In this document: piece after piece, positions 35,396 through 43,290 of the stretch
Layout: every line of letters starts with the position of its first letter
Numbering within the stretch: position 1 is the stretch's first letter
NCBI GenBank assembly: GCA_020636225.1
Contig: JACJYI010000005.1
Location: 496,769-560,768 of the forward strand
DNA from: Lewinellaceae bacterium
GTDB taxonomy: Bacteria; Bacteroidota; Bacteroidia; Chitinophagales; Saprospiraceae
Reading direction: 5' to 3'
DNA: 64,000 nucleotides
Notes under the pieces: model-generated
The model's database searches: none
What the model saw: the letters and a program-made list of their open reading frames with translations, nothing else
What the model was told of the DNA's origin: nothing
Position numbers and translations under genes: made by a program

Positions 35396-36073
35396 ATGCG
35401 TATTCTGCTGGTAGAAGATGAGGTGGCCATTGCCAGGTTTATCACCGAGGGCCTGGAGGAAGAAGGATTTTCCGTCGACGTGGCACACAATGGCAAGGAA
35501 GGCCTCAGGCTGGCCTTGGACGACAGTTCCATATACGACCTGATCCTCCTGGATTGGATGTTGCCGGGCATGAGCGGCATCGAAATCTGCCGGGCGATCC
35601 GACAGGGAGACTCCAGGATCCCTATCCTCTTCCTGACGGCTAGGGATACGGTGGATGATGTGGTCTTCGGCCTGGAGACCGGGGCAAACGATTACCTGCG
35701 CAAGCCATTCGCCTTCGAGGAGCTCCTGGCCAGGATCCGGGTGTTGTTGCGGCCCCCCGACGGGATTCGGCATGTCTATACGGTGAGGGACATTGTCCTG
35801 GATGTCGAGGCCCACCAGGTCACCCGGGCTGGGGAGGAGGTGAAATTGACCCAGAAGGAATTCGCTCTGCTCGAGTGGTTGTTGCGCGAGAAGGGACGGG
35901 TCTGCCGCCGGACGACGATCATTGAGAAAGTATGGGATATCCATTTCGATCATGACACCGGGATCATCGATGTCTACATCAATTTCCTTCGCAAGAAACT
36001 GGATACGCCGGATCAGCCGTCCTTCATCGAAACGATCAGGGGGGTAGGATACCGGGTCAATGAGGAAGCATGA
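35396..36073 (+). CDS. OmpR/PhoB-family response regulator
   Basis: This 225-residue regulator starts at 35396 (an in-frame ATG at 35279 would add 39 unrelated residues). The receiver domain has the acidic pair in LLVEDE, phospho-acceptor D53 (LILLDWMLPG), the conserved Thr in FLTARD and Lys in YLRKPF. The C-terminal winged helix includes LTQKEFALLEWLLREKGRV and a FIETIRGVGYRV ending, as in CusR/CopR-like members. Its last four bases overlap the kinase start. It should bind sites such as TTTTAAGCG(A/G)ATTT found upstream of its own operon and of the next gene. Confidence 0.95.
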   Translation: MRILLVEDEVAIARFITEGLEEEGFSVDVAHNGKEGLRLALDDSSIYDLILLDWMLPGMSGIEICRAIRQGDSRIPILFLTARDTVDDVVFGLETGANDYLRKPFAFEELLARIRVLLRPPDGIRHVYTVRDIVLDVEAHQVTRAGEEVKLTQKEFALLEWLLREKGRVCRRTTIIEKVWDIHFDHDTGIIDVYINFLRKKLDTPDQPSFIETIRGVGYRVNEEA

Positions 36074-37452
36074 AACTGTCCTTCAGGAACCGGATCGCCT
36101 GGTTTTCGGGAATTGCCGCAGCCATGACCATTGGCCTGGTGTTCCTGGCCCTGTACGGTGTCGTCTATTGGACCGCCTATCGCCATCTGGATAGCGACAT
36201 CATCCAGGAAAAGCGCGAGGTCATGCGGAGTATCCAGTGGAGAAGTGATACCCTCTTCATCGGGGATATGACCGAATGGAAAGAGGAGGAGCATCAGGAG
36301 ATCGAGGTCAATCCGACCTTTCTGCAGGTGATCGGACTGGATGGCCGGGTGCTCTTTCGCTCTGCCAACCTGCAGGATGATACCCTTCATGATCAGCCCT
36401 TCCTTCTGGCCAACCAATATGTGAACAGTCTGATCGGCATCAAGCGGATCCGCCAGGGGCACTTCCCGGTCCTGGATCCGGCAGGAGAAATGGTCGGTCA
36501 GTTGATCATCGGGATCTCCCGCGAAGAGTCGGCCATTATCCTGGACAACCTCCGGCAGGTCCTGCTGGTTTCCTTCCCCCTGATGTTGCTCATCCTGTTT
36601 GTCGCCACCTCCATTGCGGCCGCCAAGGGGATCGCTCCGGTCCAGCACTTGATCCATTCAGCCCGCACTATCGGAGAGGCTGACTTTCACTCCCGCCTTC
36701 CCCTGCCGGAAAACCGGGATGAACTGTACCAGCTGGCCATGACCATCAATGCACTCCTGCACCGGATCGAACGCGGAGTGCAGCGGGAGAAGCAGTTCAC
36801 ATCGGATGCATCCCATGAGATCCGGACGCCGCTCACAGCCATCCGGGGTACCCTGGAGGTCCTCCTTCGAAAACAGAGGGATCGCGACTATTACGAAGAG
36901 AAGGTCAGGGGGGTGATCCATGAGGTCGACCGGATACAGAACATGCTCGATCAACTCCTTCAATTGGCACGGCTGGAACATGGCAGCGTGCCCACCAATG
37001 TCCGGGCGATCGATCTGGTCCACTTCCTCAGGGACCTGAGGTCCGACTGGACGGACCGCCTGCAGGAACGACGGATGCAGATGACCATGGACCTGCCCGC
37101 TGCGGTCCAGGTCCATACCGATCCCACCCTCCTGACGCTGATCCTGGACAATCTGATCAGCAATGCCTGGAAATATGGCCGCGAAGGCGGGAAGATCGTC
37201 CTGAGCTGGCATGCCGATCATCGGCAACTGGTGGTGAGCGATGATGGTCCGGGGATCGGTGCCACGCATGCGGCCCAGGTTTTTGAGCGATTCTATCGAC
37301 TCGATGATTCCAGGAGTTCGTCCGTGCCGGGGGCGGGGTTGGGGTTATCCATCGCCAGGAAACTGGCGGAAGTCCTCGGCCTGGGACTCCACCTGGTCAG
37401 CGCCGAAGGCGAAGGGACCTCCTTTATCCTGGATTTCCAGGATAGGGGATGA
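36070..37452 (+). CDS. Sensor histidine kinase
   Basis: This 460-residue kinase has two membrane helices (GIAAAMTIGLVFLALYGVVYW and LLVSFPLMLLILFVATSIAA) around a periplasmic sensor region of about 130 residues, then HAMP, an H-box with the phosphorylated His at residue 249 (SHEIRTPL), and an ATPase domain with N-box (LDNLISNAWKYG), G1 (DDGPGIG) and G2 (GAGLGLSIA). Architecture and length are those of CusS/CopS-like metal-responsive kinases; the signal here is not known. Its neighbours include an iron-transport protein, which is suggestive only. Confidence 0.95.
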   Translation: MKLSFRNRIAWFSGIAAAMTIGLVFLALYGVVYWTAYRHLDSDIIQEKREVMRSIQWRSDTLFIGDMTEWKEEEHQEIEVNPTFLQVIGLDGRVLFRSANLQDDTLHDQPFLLANQYVNSLIGIKRIRQGHFPVLDPAGEMVGQLIIGISREESAIILDNLRQVLLVSFPLMLLILFVATSIAAAKGIAPVQHLIHSARTIGEADFHSRLPLPENRDELYQLAMTINALLHRIERGVQREKQFTSDASHEIRTPLTAIRGTLEVLLRKQRDRDYYEEKVRGVIHEVDRIQNMLDQLLQLARLEHGSVPTNVRAIDLVHFLRDLRSDWTDRLQERRMQMTMDLPAAVQVHTDPTLLTLILDNLISNAWKYGREGGKIVLSWHADHRQLVVSDDGPGIGATHAAQVFERFYRLDDSRSSSVPGAGLGLSIARKLAEVLGLGLHLVSAEGEGTSFILDFQDRG

Positions 37453-37492
37453 GTTCAGGGCTCCGGTGCGGAGCATTCCCCCGTTGGGGCGG

Positions 37493-37506
37493 TTTTAAGC
37501 GAATTT
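37493..37506. promoter_or_regulatory. Second copy of the candidate regulator site
   Basis: TTTTAAGCGAATTT matches the motif at 35234 at 13 of 14 positions and lies 121 bases upstream of the PepSY-like gene. A GC-rich hairpin (CCCCGTTGGGG, then CGGTTTT) just before it could terminate the two-component operon. Confidence 0.45.
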
Positions 37507-37626
37507 TGAGAAAGCCTGAAGGTGCCTTTAAGGAGGGCACGGCCATCTTTGATCCATCGGTTCAGCCACGCGAATCCAGCCAGCCGGACCTGGATCAAGG
37601 ACTTGTCACTCTTTAAATCGTTGAAT

Positions 37627-37968
37627 ATGCGTATGTACATGTTGATTGTGTCACTCATCCTCCTGGGAGGATGGCATGTGACGGCCCAGACAGCACCCAC
37701 GGCCACGCCAGTTGTCCAGCCCGATGAGCGTTGGGTGCTGAAGGATTATCCTCAGGCCACCAACATTCGTTGGCATCAGGAGAAGAAGGAAGCCCTGTAT
37801 GAATGTGAGTTCATGGATCAGGGGCAGGAGAGGAAGATCTACTTTGACTACACGGGTCAGCCGATCAGGCTCCGGAAAGAGAAGAAGGAGCGGATGCATC
37901 GTCCTGAGCCGACCAGACGGAAAGATCATTCCCGCGATGATGACGATGCCGACGGGGATACCCATTGA
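37627..37968 (+). CDS. Secreted PepSY-like small protein
   Basis: This 113-residue protein begins with a signal peptide (MRMYMLIVSLILLGGWHVTAQ). The mature part carries YPQATNIRWHQEKKEALYECEF and YFDYTGQPIRLRKEK, similar to PepSY-like (DUF2874/beta-lactamase-inhibitor-like) periplasmic proteins that often accompany two-component systems in Bacteroidota. The C-terminus is a charged tail ending in Asp-rich residues and His (DDDDADGDTH), which could bind metal. The shared upstream motif suggests control by the adjacent regulator. Confidence 0.7.
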   Translation: MRMYMLIVSLILLGGWHVTAQTAPTATPVVQPDERWVLKDYPQATNIRWHQEKKEALYECEFMDQGQERKIYFDYTGQPIRLRKEKKERMHRPEPTRRKDHSRDDDDADGDTH

Positions 37969-38012
37969 TCGGCCGGTATCAAGACACCTTTCTTTTGCAT
38001 CACAATAATTCG

Positions 38013-38513
38013 ATGAAAATGAATCAGGCACATTGGCATTTGGTTTTGAATCACCTGCCCATCCTGGGCACATTGTTCGGTATACTGGTCCTCCTGGCCG
38101 GATTCCTGTTCAAGCAGGGCTCCGTCCGGCAGACGGGACTGGGGTTGTTTGTCTTTTCGGCCCTGGTCGCCATACCGGCGTTTCTGACCGGGGAGGGGGC
38201 AGAGGATGCCGTGGAAGGACTGCCCGGGGTCGGGGAAAACCTGATCGAACGGCATGAGGACCTGGCCAATTTTTTCCTGTGGACGGTGATCGGCCTGGGA
38301 GTCCTTGCGCTGGCATCATTACTGGCTTCCCTGAACGGATGGAAAGCTGCATCTTTATTGAGCCTGATCACCCTGGTGGTTGCCTTGGGCACGATGGTCC
38401 TGGCCCAGCAGGTCGGCACTTCGGGCGGCGAGATCCGCCACACCGAGATCCGGGGAAATGCCACCGGGCAGGGTGCGCTGCCTGACCAGGGTGGTGAAGA
38501 CGATGACGATTAA
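38013..38513 (+). CDS. DUF2231-like four-helix membrane protein
   Basis: The start at 38013 gives a 166-residue membrane protein with four hydrophobic segments (LPILGTLFGILVLLAGFLF, LFVFSALVAIPAFLTG, FFLWTVIGLGVLALASLLASL and LLSLITLVVALGTMVLAQQ). The first helix is preceded by HWHLVLNHLP, with histidines in the position seen in DUF2231-type proteins, which are thought to bind haem or metal. The C-terminus is acidic (GGEDDDD). It follows the PepSY-like gene by 44 bases and precedes the MbfA gene by 11 bases. Confidence 0.65.
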   Translation: MKMNQAHWHLVLNHLPILGTLFGILVLLAGFLFKQGSVRQTGLGLFVFSALVAIPAFLTGEGAEDAVEGLPGVGENLIERHEDLANFFLWTVIGLGVLALASLLASLNGWKAASLLSLITLVVALGTMVLAQQVGTSGGEIRHTEIRGNATGQGALPDQGGEDDDD

Positions 38514-38524
38514 CATAGGCTACC

Positions 38525-39649
38525 ATGACTGCACGACACATCAAGGGTGCTGCTTCCAGTCTGCAGACGGAAGTGGATGCCGCTTATCTCTACCGGCAGA
38601 TCGCCGGGGCAGAGCAGGATCCCGGCGTCGCCGGGATCTTTGTTCATCTGTCCGAGATCGAACAGGGCCATGCCCTGGCCATGCAGGAATCCTTGCAGAA
38701 GAAGGGCACTTCGATCGACTTGCCACCTCCGTCCTGGCGAGCCAGGACCCTGGACCGGATCGGACGGATCTTCGGGTATGACTACATCATCGGGGTGATG
38801 ATGCAGACGGAGAAGAGCATTGCCCGGGCCACCACCACCCGGAAAGCCGCCTCCCGACAGGAGGTGACGGGTGCAGAATCCAATCATGTCCGCATTCTTC
38901 AGCACCTGATCCAGGGCCAGCAAGGCATGGCAGGAGAGGAATTGTCCCGGATCGAAGGGCGTCACAAGACCATCGGGGGCAATGCCCTCCGGGCGGCGGT
39001 CCTGGGGGCCAATGACAGGCTGGTCTCCAACCTGAGCCTGGTGATGGGGGTAGCCGGCGCCACCGGAGGCAACCAGGCCATCCTGCTGGCCGGTTCCGCC
39101 GGCTTGCTGGCCGGTGCACTGTCCATGGCATTGGGCGAATGGATCTCGGTGAAGAGCTCACAGGAACTCTACGAGAACCAGATGCAGTTGGAGATGACCG
39201 AACTGGAGACTAATCCGGAAGGTGAACGCAAGGAGATCGCCCTGATCTACATGGCCAAGGGGATTCCCGAGGACCAGTCCATGCAGATGGCCAATGAGAT
39301 CATGCAGGACACGAACCGGGCCCATGCCTTGCTGGTCAGGGAGGAACTGGGGATCAATGCCGACGAGTTGAAAGGGTCGGCCATGGAAGCGGCGGTGTCC
39401 TCCTTTGTCCTGTTCGCCATCGGGGCCATCATCCCGGTATTGCCGTTCTTCTTTCTCAGCGGTCTGAGCGGGATCGTGGTGAGCGGGGTGGCCAGCGCGA
39501 TCGGCCTGTTCCTGATCGGTGGAGCGATCACCCTCTTCACTGGCAAAGGCCTCTGGTTTTCCGGCGGCAGGCAGGTGCTCTTCGGCCTGGCGGCAGCGGC
39601 CATCACCTACGGGGTGGGGCACCTGATCGGGGTTTCTATTGCGGGATAA
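38525..39649 (+). CDS. mbfA: MbfA-like iron transporter (ferritin-like plus VIT1/CCC1 domains)
   Basis: This 374-residue protein joins an N-terminal ferritin-like domain (residues 1-150; E16, E46-x-x-H49 in EIEQGHA, a second pair in QTEKS and GAESNH) to a VIT1/CCC1-type transporter domain (LVSNLSLVMGVAGATG, ALSMALGEWISVKS, and three C-terminal helices). This is the architecture of MbfA, an exporter of ferrous iron that protects against iron and peroxide stress. Iron-binding residues appear intact. It lies in line with the preceding membrane gene (11 bases), so co-transcription is likely. Confidence 0.9.
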   Translation: MTARHIKGAASSLQTEVDAAYLYRQIAGAEQDPGVAGIFVHLSEIEQGHALAMQESLQKKGTSIDLPPPSWRARTLDRIGRIFGYDYIIGVMMQTEKSIARATTTRKAASRQEVTGAESNHVRILQHLIQGQQGMAGEELSRIEGRHKTIGGNALRAAVLGANDRLVSNLSLVMGVAGATGGNQAILLAGSAGLLAGALSMALGEWISVKSSQELYENQMQLEMTELETNPEGERKEIALIYMAKGIPEDQSMQMANEIMQDTNRAHALLVREELGINADELKGSAMEAAVSSFVLFAIGAIIPVLPFFFLSGLSGIVVSGVASAIGLFLIGGAITLFTGKGLWFSGGRQVLFGLAAAAITYGVGHLIGVSIAG

Positions 39650-39676
39650 GGTAGATTTGCAGAAAGAACCTGACAC

Positions 39677-40606
39677 ATGTCCACCTACTCCCTGGCCATC
39701 CACGGTGGCGCCGGCACCATTTTACGATCGGCAATGTCCCCGGATAAGGAAATCGCCTATACCCAAGCGTTACAAGCGGCCCTGCACGCCGGTGAAGAGG
39801 TCCTGCGGCAGGGGGGTGTCGCCTTGGATGCCGTAGTCGCCGCGGTGAGCAGTCTGGAGGACTGCCCATTGTTCAATGCCGGCCGGGGGGCGGTCTTCAA
39901 TGCCGTGGGCGGCCATGAGATGGATGCCTCGATCATGGATGGGTCCAACCGAATGGCCGGCGCCGTGGCCGGCATCCAGGGGATCCGCAATCCCATCCGG
40001 CTGGCCCGGGAGGTGATGGAGCACACCGAGCATGTCCTGTTGATCAGCGACGGGGCTATGGCCTTCGCCGATGCCCGCGGGTATGAGCGGATGCCTGCCG
40101 ACTATTTCCATGACGACTTTCGCTATGCCCAGTGGAAGGAGGTCCAGGGGACGGAGGCCGTTCAGCTGGATCACACGGTCAAGGACCGGAAATTCGGGAC
40201 GGTGGGCGCCGTGGCGCTGGATGTCCACGGGCATCTGGCCGCGGGTACATCCACGGGTGGCATGACCAACAAGAAATTCGGCCGGGTGGGCGACAGTCCG
40301 GTGATCGGTGCCGGCACCTGGGCCTGGGATCGCACCTGTGCAATATCCTGCACCGGAAGCGGTGAATATTTCCTGAGAGGGGTGGTCGCCTACGATGTAT
40401 CCTGCCTGATGGAATACCGGGGATTGTCCCTCGAAGCAGCCTGCCAGGAGGTCATCCACAAGCGCCTGCTGGAGATTAATGGTGACGGTGGACTGATCGC
40501 CATTGATCGTCAGGGGAACATCGCCCTGCCCTTCAACACCGAGGGCATGTACCGGGCCAGCGTGCGGGCCGGGGAGGCGCCATTCGTGGGGATCTATGGC
40601 GATTGA
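39677..40606 (+). CDS. iaaA: Isoaspartyl peptidase / plant-type L-asparaginase
   Basis: This 309-residue Ntn-hydrolase is made as a precursor that cuts itself to expose an N-terminal Thr. The cleavage site is visible as GTVGAVALD with catalytic T175. Further family motifs are AIHGGAGTI at the start, FNAGRGAVFN, STGGMTNKKFGRVGDSPVIGAG and SCTGSGEYFLR. There is no signal peptide, so it acts in the cytosol on beta-aspartyl dipeptides and asparagine. Its position beside cyanophycin genes suggests it hydrolyses beta-Asp-Arg released by cyanophycinase. Confidence 0.95.
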   Translation: MSTYSLAIHGGAGTILRSAMSPDKEIAYTQALQAALHAGEEVLRQGGVALDAVVAAVSSLEDCPLFNAGRGAVFNAVGGHEMDASIMDGSNRMAGAVAGIQGIRNPIRLAREVMEHTEHVLLISDGAMAFADARGYERMPADYFHDDFRYAQWKEVQGTEAVQLDHTVKDRKFGTVGAVALDVHGHLAAGTSTGGMTNKKFGRVGDSPVIGAGTWAWDRTCAISCTGSGEYFLRGVVAYDVSCLMEYRGLSLEAACQEVIHKRLLEINGDGGLIAIDRQGNIALPFNTEGMYRASVRAGEAPFVGIYGD

Positions 40607-40798
40607 GAAGGGGAGTTTCCTGGTATTCCAGTAAAAAAGAATGGGTCATCCTGGCGGGAGCACCATCATTCCCGGTCAGGGGAACTGTCTGCATATTCCA
40701 GGCAGGATAGCCGTTGTTCTTGTCCCGGCACCCATGATTCCTTTTTCCGGACCGTGTAGAGAGAATCGTACATTTGGCTCCAGATTCATCCGGTCATC

Positions 40799-42241
40799 AT
40801 GGCAGACTCCAGGCGGGCATCCAGTGCAAAGTTTCAGGGGAATATGGTGGAAAGCCAGACCAGGCTGATCCAGTTCATGGGCACCTTGCTCATTGCCCTG
40901 TTCCTGACCTGGTTGATCAAGGACGCCAGTTTTACAGTCCCGCAGGAATATGTCCTGTTTCTCCTGTTGTTTTCCATCGGGCTGTGGGTGACGGAAGCCA
41001 TCCCTCCCTTTGCGGTGGGCATTCTCATTATCGGCTTCCTGGTGTTTTTCCTGGGCCAGCCTGCCATGAAGGAATACGACATCGATGTCGGCAAGTTCGT
41101 GGACACCTGGGCCGACAGTGTGATCTGGCTTCTGCTGGGCGGATTCTTCCTTGCGGAGGGGATGAAGAAGACCGGGCTGGACCGCCAGATGTTCGCCCTG
41201 GTCAGCAAGCGTTTTGGAAAGGTACCCTCCCATCTGTTGCTGGCCTTTATGATGACGACCGCCCTGATCTCCATGGTGATGTCCAATACTGCCACCACGG
41301 CCATGATGTTTGCGGCGCTGATGCCCTTGCTCCACAGCTTGGGCAGGGAGAGCGGTTTTTCCAAGAGCCTGTTGCTGGGTATTCCCGCAGCAGCGTCCCT
41401 GGGTGGCATGGGGACGATCATTGGCTCACCGCCCAATGCCATTGCCGTGGACATGATCAATCGCATCCCGGGGATGGTCCACAAGGTGGGATTCCTCGAC
41501 TGGATGATCGTCGGTGTGCCGGTAGCCATCCTGATGGTGCTGGTCTTCTGGTGGATCCTTCAGCGGAAATATCCACTCCCTTCTTCTCTTGACCTTTCTG
41601 CCCTCGACCAATCATCCGTCCACCAGGAACCTACGCTGGCCTATATCGGCACCTGGGACGAACAGCGCATCCTGTGGATCGTCCTGGCTGTGACTGTCGG
41701 GCTCTGGATGACCGACGGGTTCCACCCCATCCCGATGGCGGCTGTGTCTGGCATTCCCATTATTGCCCTGACCATGACCAATATCATCACCTCCGACGAT
41801 GTCCGGGCACTCCCGTGGGATACGCTCATGCTGGTCGCCGGTGGCCTGTCCCTGGGGCTGGCTATCCAGGAAACCGGATTGATGGATTATTTCCTCATCC
41901 AGCTCAAGGGAGTCCATCTGCCGTCCATGGTGCTGGTTGCTGCGTTCGCCCTGATCACGGTGCTGGCCTCCAATTTCATGAGCAATACGGCAGCGGCTGC
42001 CATCCTGATCCCGGCGGCATTGCTTTGGGAAAGTCTGCCTCCAGGCCTCCTGCCCCTGATCATCGGGCTCAGTTCGAGCTGCGCCCTTTTCCTGCCGGTG
42101 TCCACCCCACCCAATGCCATTGCCTACAGTACGGGCATGATCGACCAGCAGGAATTCCGGCTGGGCGGACTGTCCATTGGTCTGATGGGGCCGATCTTCA
42201 TTTCACTTTGGGTGGCAGCAGCCATGATGTTCATCCTCTGA
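40799..42241 (+). CDS. DASS/SLC13-family sodium-coupled carboxylate transporter
   Basis: This 480-residue membrane protein has the two Ser-Asn-Thr substrate/sodium motifs of the DASS family, SNTATTA (162-168) and SNTAAAA (395-401), in an inverted-repeat fold. TPPNAIAYSTG and SPPNAIAVD near the second and first halves are also typical. It should import C4-dicarboxylates or related anions with sodium. It is placed between the isoaspartyl peptidase and cyanophycinase genes, so aspartate or dicarboxylate supply to cyanophycin metabolism is a plausible role. Confidence 0.9.
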   Translation: MADSRRASSAKFQGNMVESQTRLIQFMGTLLIALFLTWLIKDASFTVPQEYVLFLLLFSIGLWVTEAIPPFAVGILIIGFLVFFLGQPAMKEYDIDVGKFVDTWADSVIWLLLGGFFLAEGMKKTGLDRQMFALVSKRFGKVPSHLLLAFMMTTALISMVMSNTATTAMMFAALMPLLHSLGRESGFSKSLLLGIPAAASLGGMGTIIGSPPNAIAVDMINRIPGMVHKVGFLDWMIVGVPVAILMVLVFWWILQRKYPLPSSLDLSALDQSSVHQEPTLAYIGTWDEQRILWIVLAVTVGLWMTDGFHPIPMAAVSGIPIIALTMTNIITSDDVRALPWDTLMLVAGGLSLGLAIQETGLMDYFLIQLKGVHLPSMVLVAAFALITVLASNFMSNTAAAAILIPAALLWESLPPGLLPLIIGLSSSCALFLPVSTPPNAIAYSTGMIDQQEFRLGGLSIGLMGPIFISLWVAAAMMFIL

Positions 42242-42280
42242 GGCGTTCGTCCGGCCTTGCTCACCACCGGCAGACCCCGG

Positions 42281-43138
42281 TTACTCCCAGGGTGCATCTA
42301 CCGGCAACACGGTGATCTTGCGGTCGCTGATGCGGAATTGGTCGCTGTTGGCCAGGATGTGCACGATCAGGTTGGCCATGGACATGGGGGTGCCTTCGGG
42401 GAGGATGGACTCCGTGTTGTGGGTCAGTTGTGAGGGGTCGAAGAAGATCACCATGCCCGAGCCGATGACCTGGCAGTCATTGCCATTCCGGATGATGATG
42501 CCGGTATCTTCGGCCAGTCCGACACCGAGCAGGTGCGGATGCTTGGCCGTGGCTTCGGCAATGCGGTTGAACCGCCCCCGCTGGATGAAATGCGAATCGA
42601 TGATCAGTCCCGGGATCAGACCCAGGCCCTTTCCCATGCGAATGCCGCCCTTGTACATCGCCTCGGTGCTCTTCCCGCCGGCGATCATCTCCTCGGACAT
42701 GGCCATGGCCCCGGCACTGGTGCCGGCGATGACCACGGGTTCGTCGTGATACTTCCGGACGAGGATCTCCTTCATCTTGCTCTCACCGATGATGCGGGTA
42801 ATGCGGCTCTGGTCACCGCCGGAGAACATGATGATGGCCGCCTCTTCCAGCAGACGCAGATTCTCCGGGGCATTCGCCTCCTTTTTCGTGCGGATGTTCA
42901 GGATGTGGATCCGGGTGCAGCCCAGTTTTTCAAAGGCCTGGACGTAATTCTCTCCCACCTTCACCGGGATCTGGGAAGCGGTCGGGATGATCACGATGGG
43001 TGCATCGGTGGAGCCTGCCTCCCGGACCACGCGGCTGAGAATGCCTTCGTGGATGAAGTCCAGGGTATGGTTTTCGTCCAGTCCCAGTCCCTTATCCTCG
43101 TTTCCCCCGATAGGGATCAGAATTCCTTTGATCGACAT
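42281..43138 (-). CDS. cphB: Cyanophycinase
   Basis: This 285-residue serine hydrolase degrades cyanophycin to beta-Asp-Arg dipeptides. The start at 43138 (MSIKGILIPIGGNEDKG) is preferred to an ATG 40 codons upstream. The nucleophile Ser141 lies in GTSAGAMAMS, with FSGGDQSRI upstream and FIQRGRFNR and LGVGLAEDTGI downstream, all typical of the family. There is no signal peptide, so it is the intracellular type. It is divergently transcribed from cphA over a 152-base spacer, so shared regulation is likely. Confidence 0.95.
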   Translation of the reverse strand: MSIKGILIPIGGNEDKGLGLDENHTLDFIHEGILSRVVREAGSTDAPIVIIPTASQIPVKVGENYVQAFEKLGCTRIHILNIRTKKEANAPENLRLLEEAAIIMFSGGDQSRITRIIGESKMKEILVRKYHDEPVVIAGTSAGAMAMSEEMIAGGKSTEAMYKGGIRMGKGLGLIPGLIIDSHFIQRGRFNRIAEATAKHPHLLGVGLAEDTGIIIRNGNDCQVIGSGMVIFFDPSQLTHNTESILPEGTPMSMANLIVHILANSDQFRISDRKITVLPVDAPWE

Positions 43139-43163
43139 ATGCCGGCAACACTGTTTGAATCGG

Positions 43164-43171
43164 CAAAAGTA
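43164..43171 (-). promoter_or_regulatory. Candidate -7 promoter element of cphB
   Basis: On the minus strand the sequence reads TACTTTTG, a perfect match to the TAnnTTTG -7 box of Bacteroidota, 26 bases before the start codon. No convincing -33 element was found. Confidence 0.4.
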
Positions 43172-43213
43172 GATATTCCCCGAATAGGGATGGTTTTCTA
43201 TATTGAGACGGTA

Positions 43214-43245
43214 AAAGGGAGTGTGGATCCATCTGCACTCCCTTT
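43214..43245. promoter_or_regulatory. Stem-loop in the cphB-cphA spacer
   Basis: AAAGGGAGTG (43214-43223) and CACTCCCTTT (43236-43245) form a perfect 10-bp stem with a 12-base loop, 45 bases before the cphA start. In the minus direction it is followed by TTTTACC. It could be an attenuator, a terminator or an operator; the sequence alone does not decide. Confidence 0.45.
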
Positions 43246-43290
43246 GTCGACGAAACACAAGAACGAATCACCACACAATCAACCAACCCT

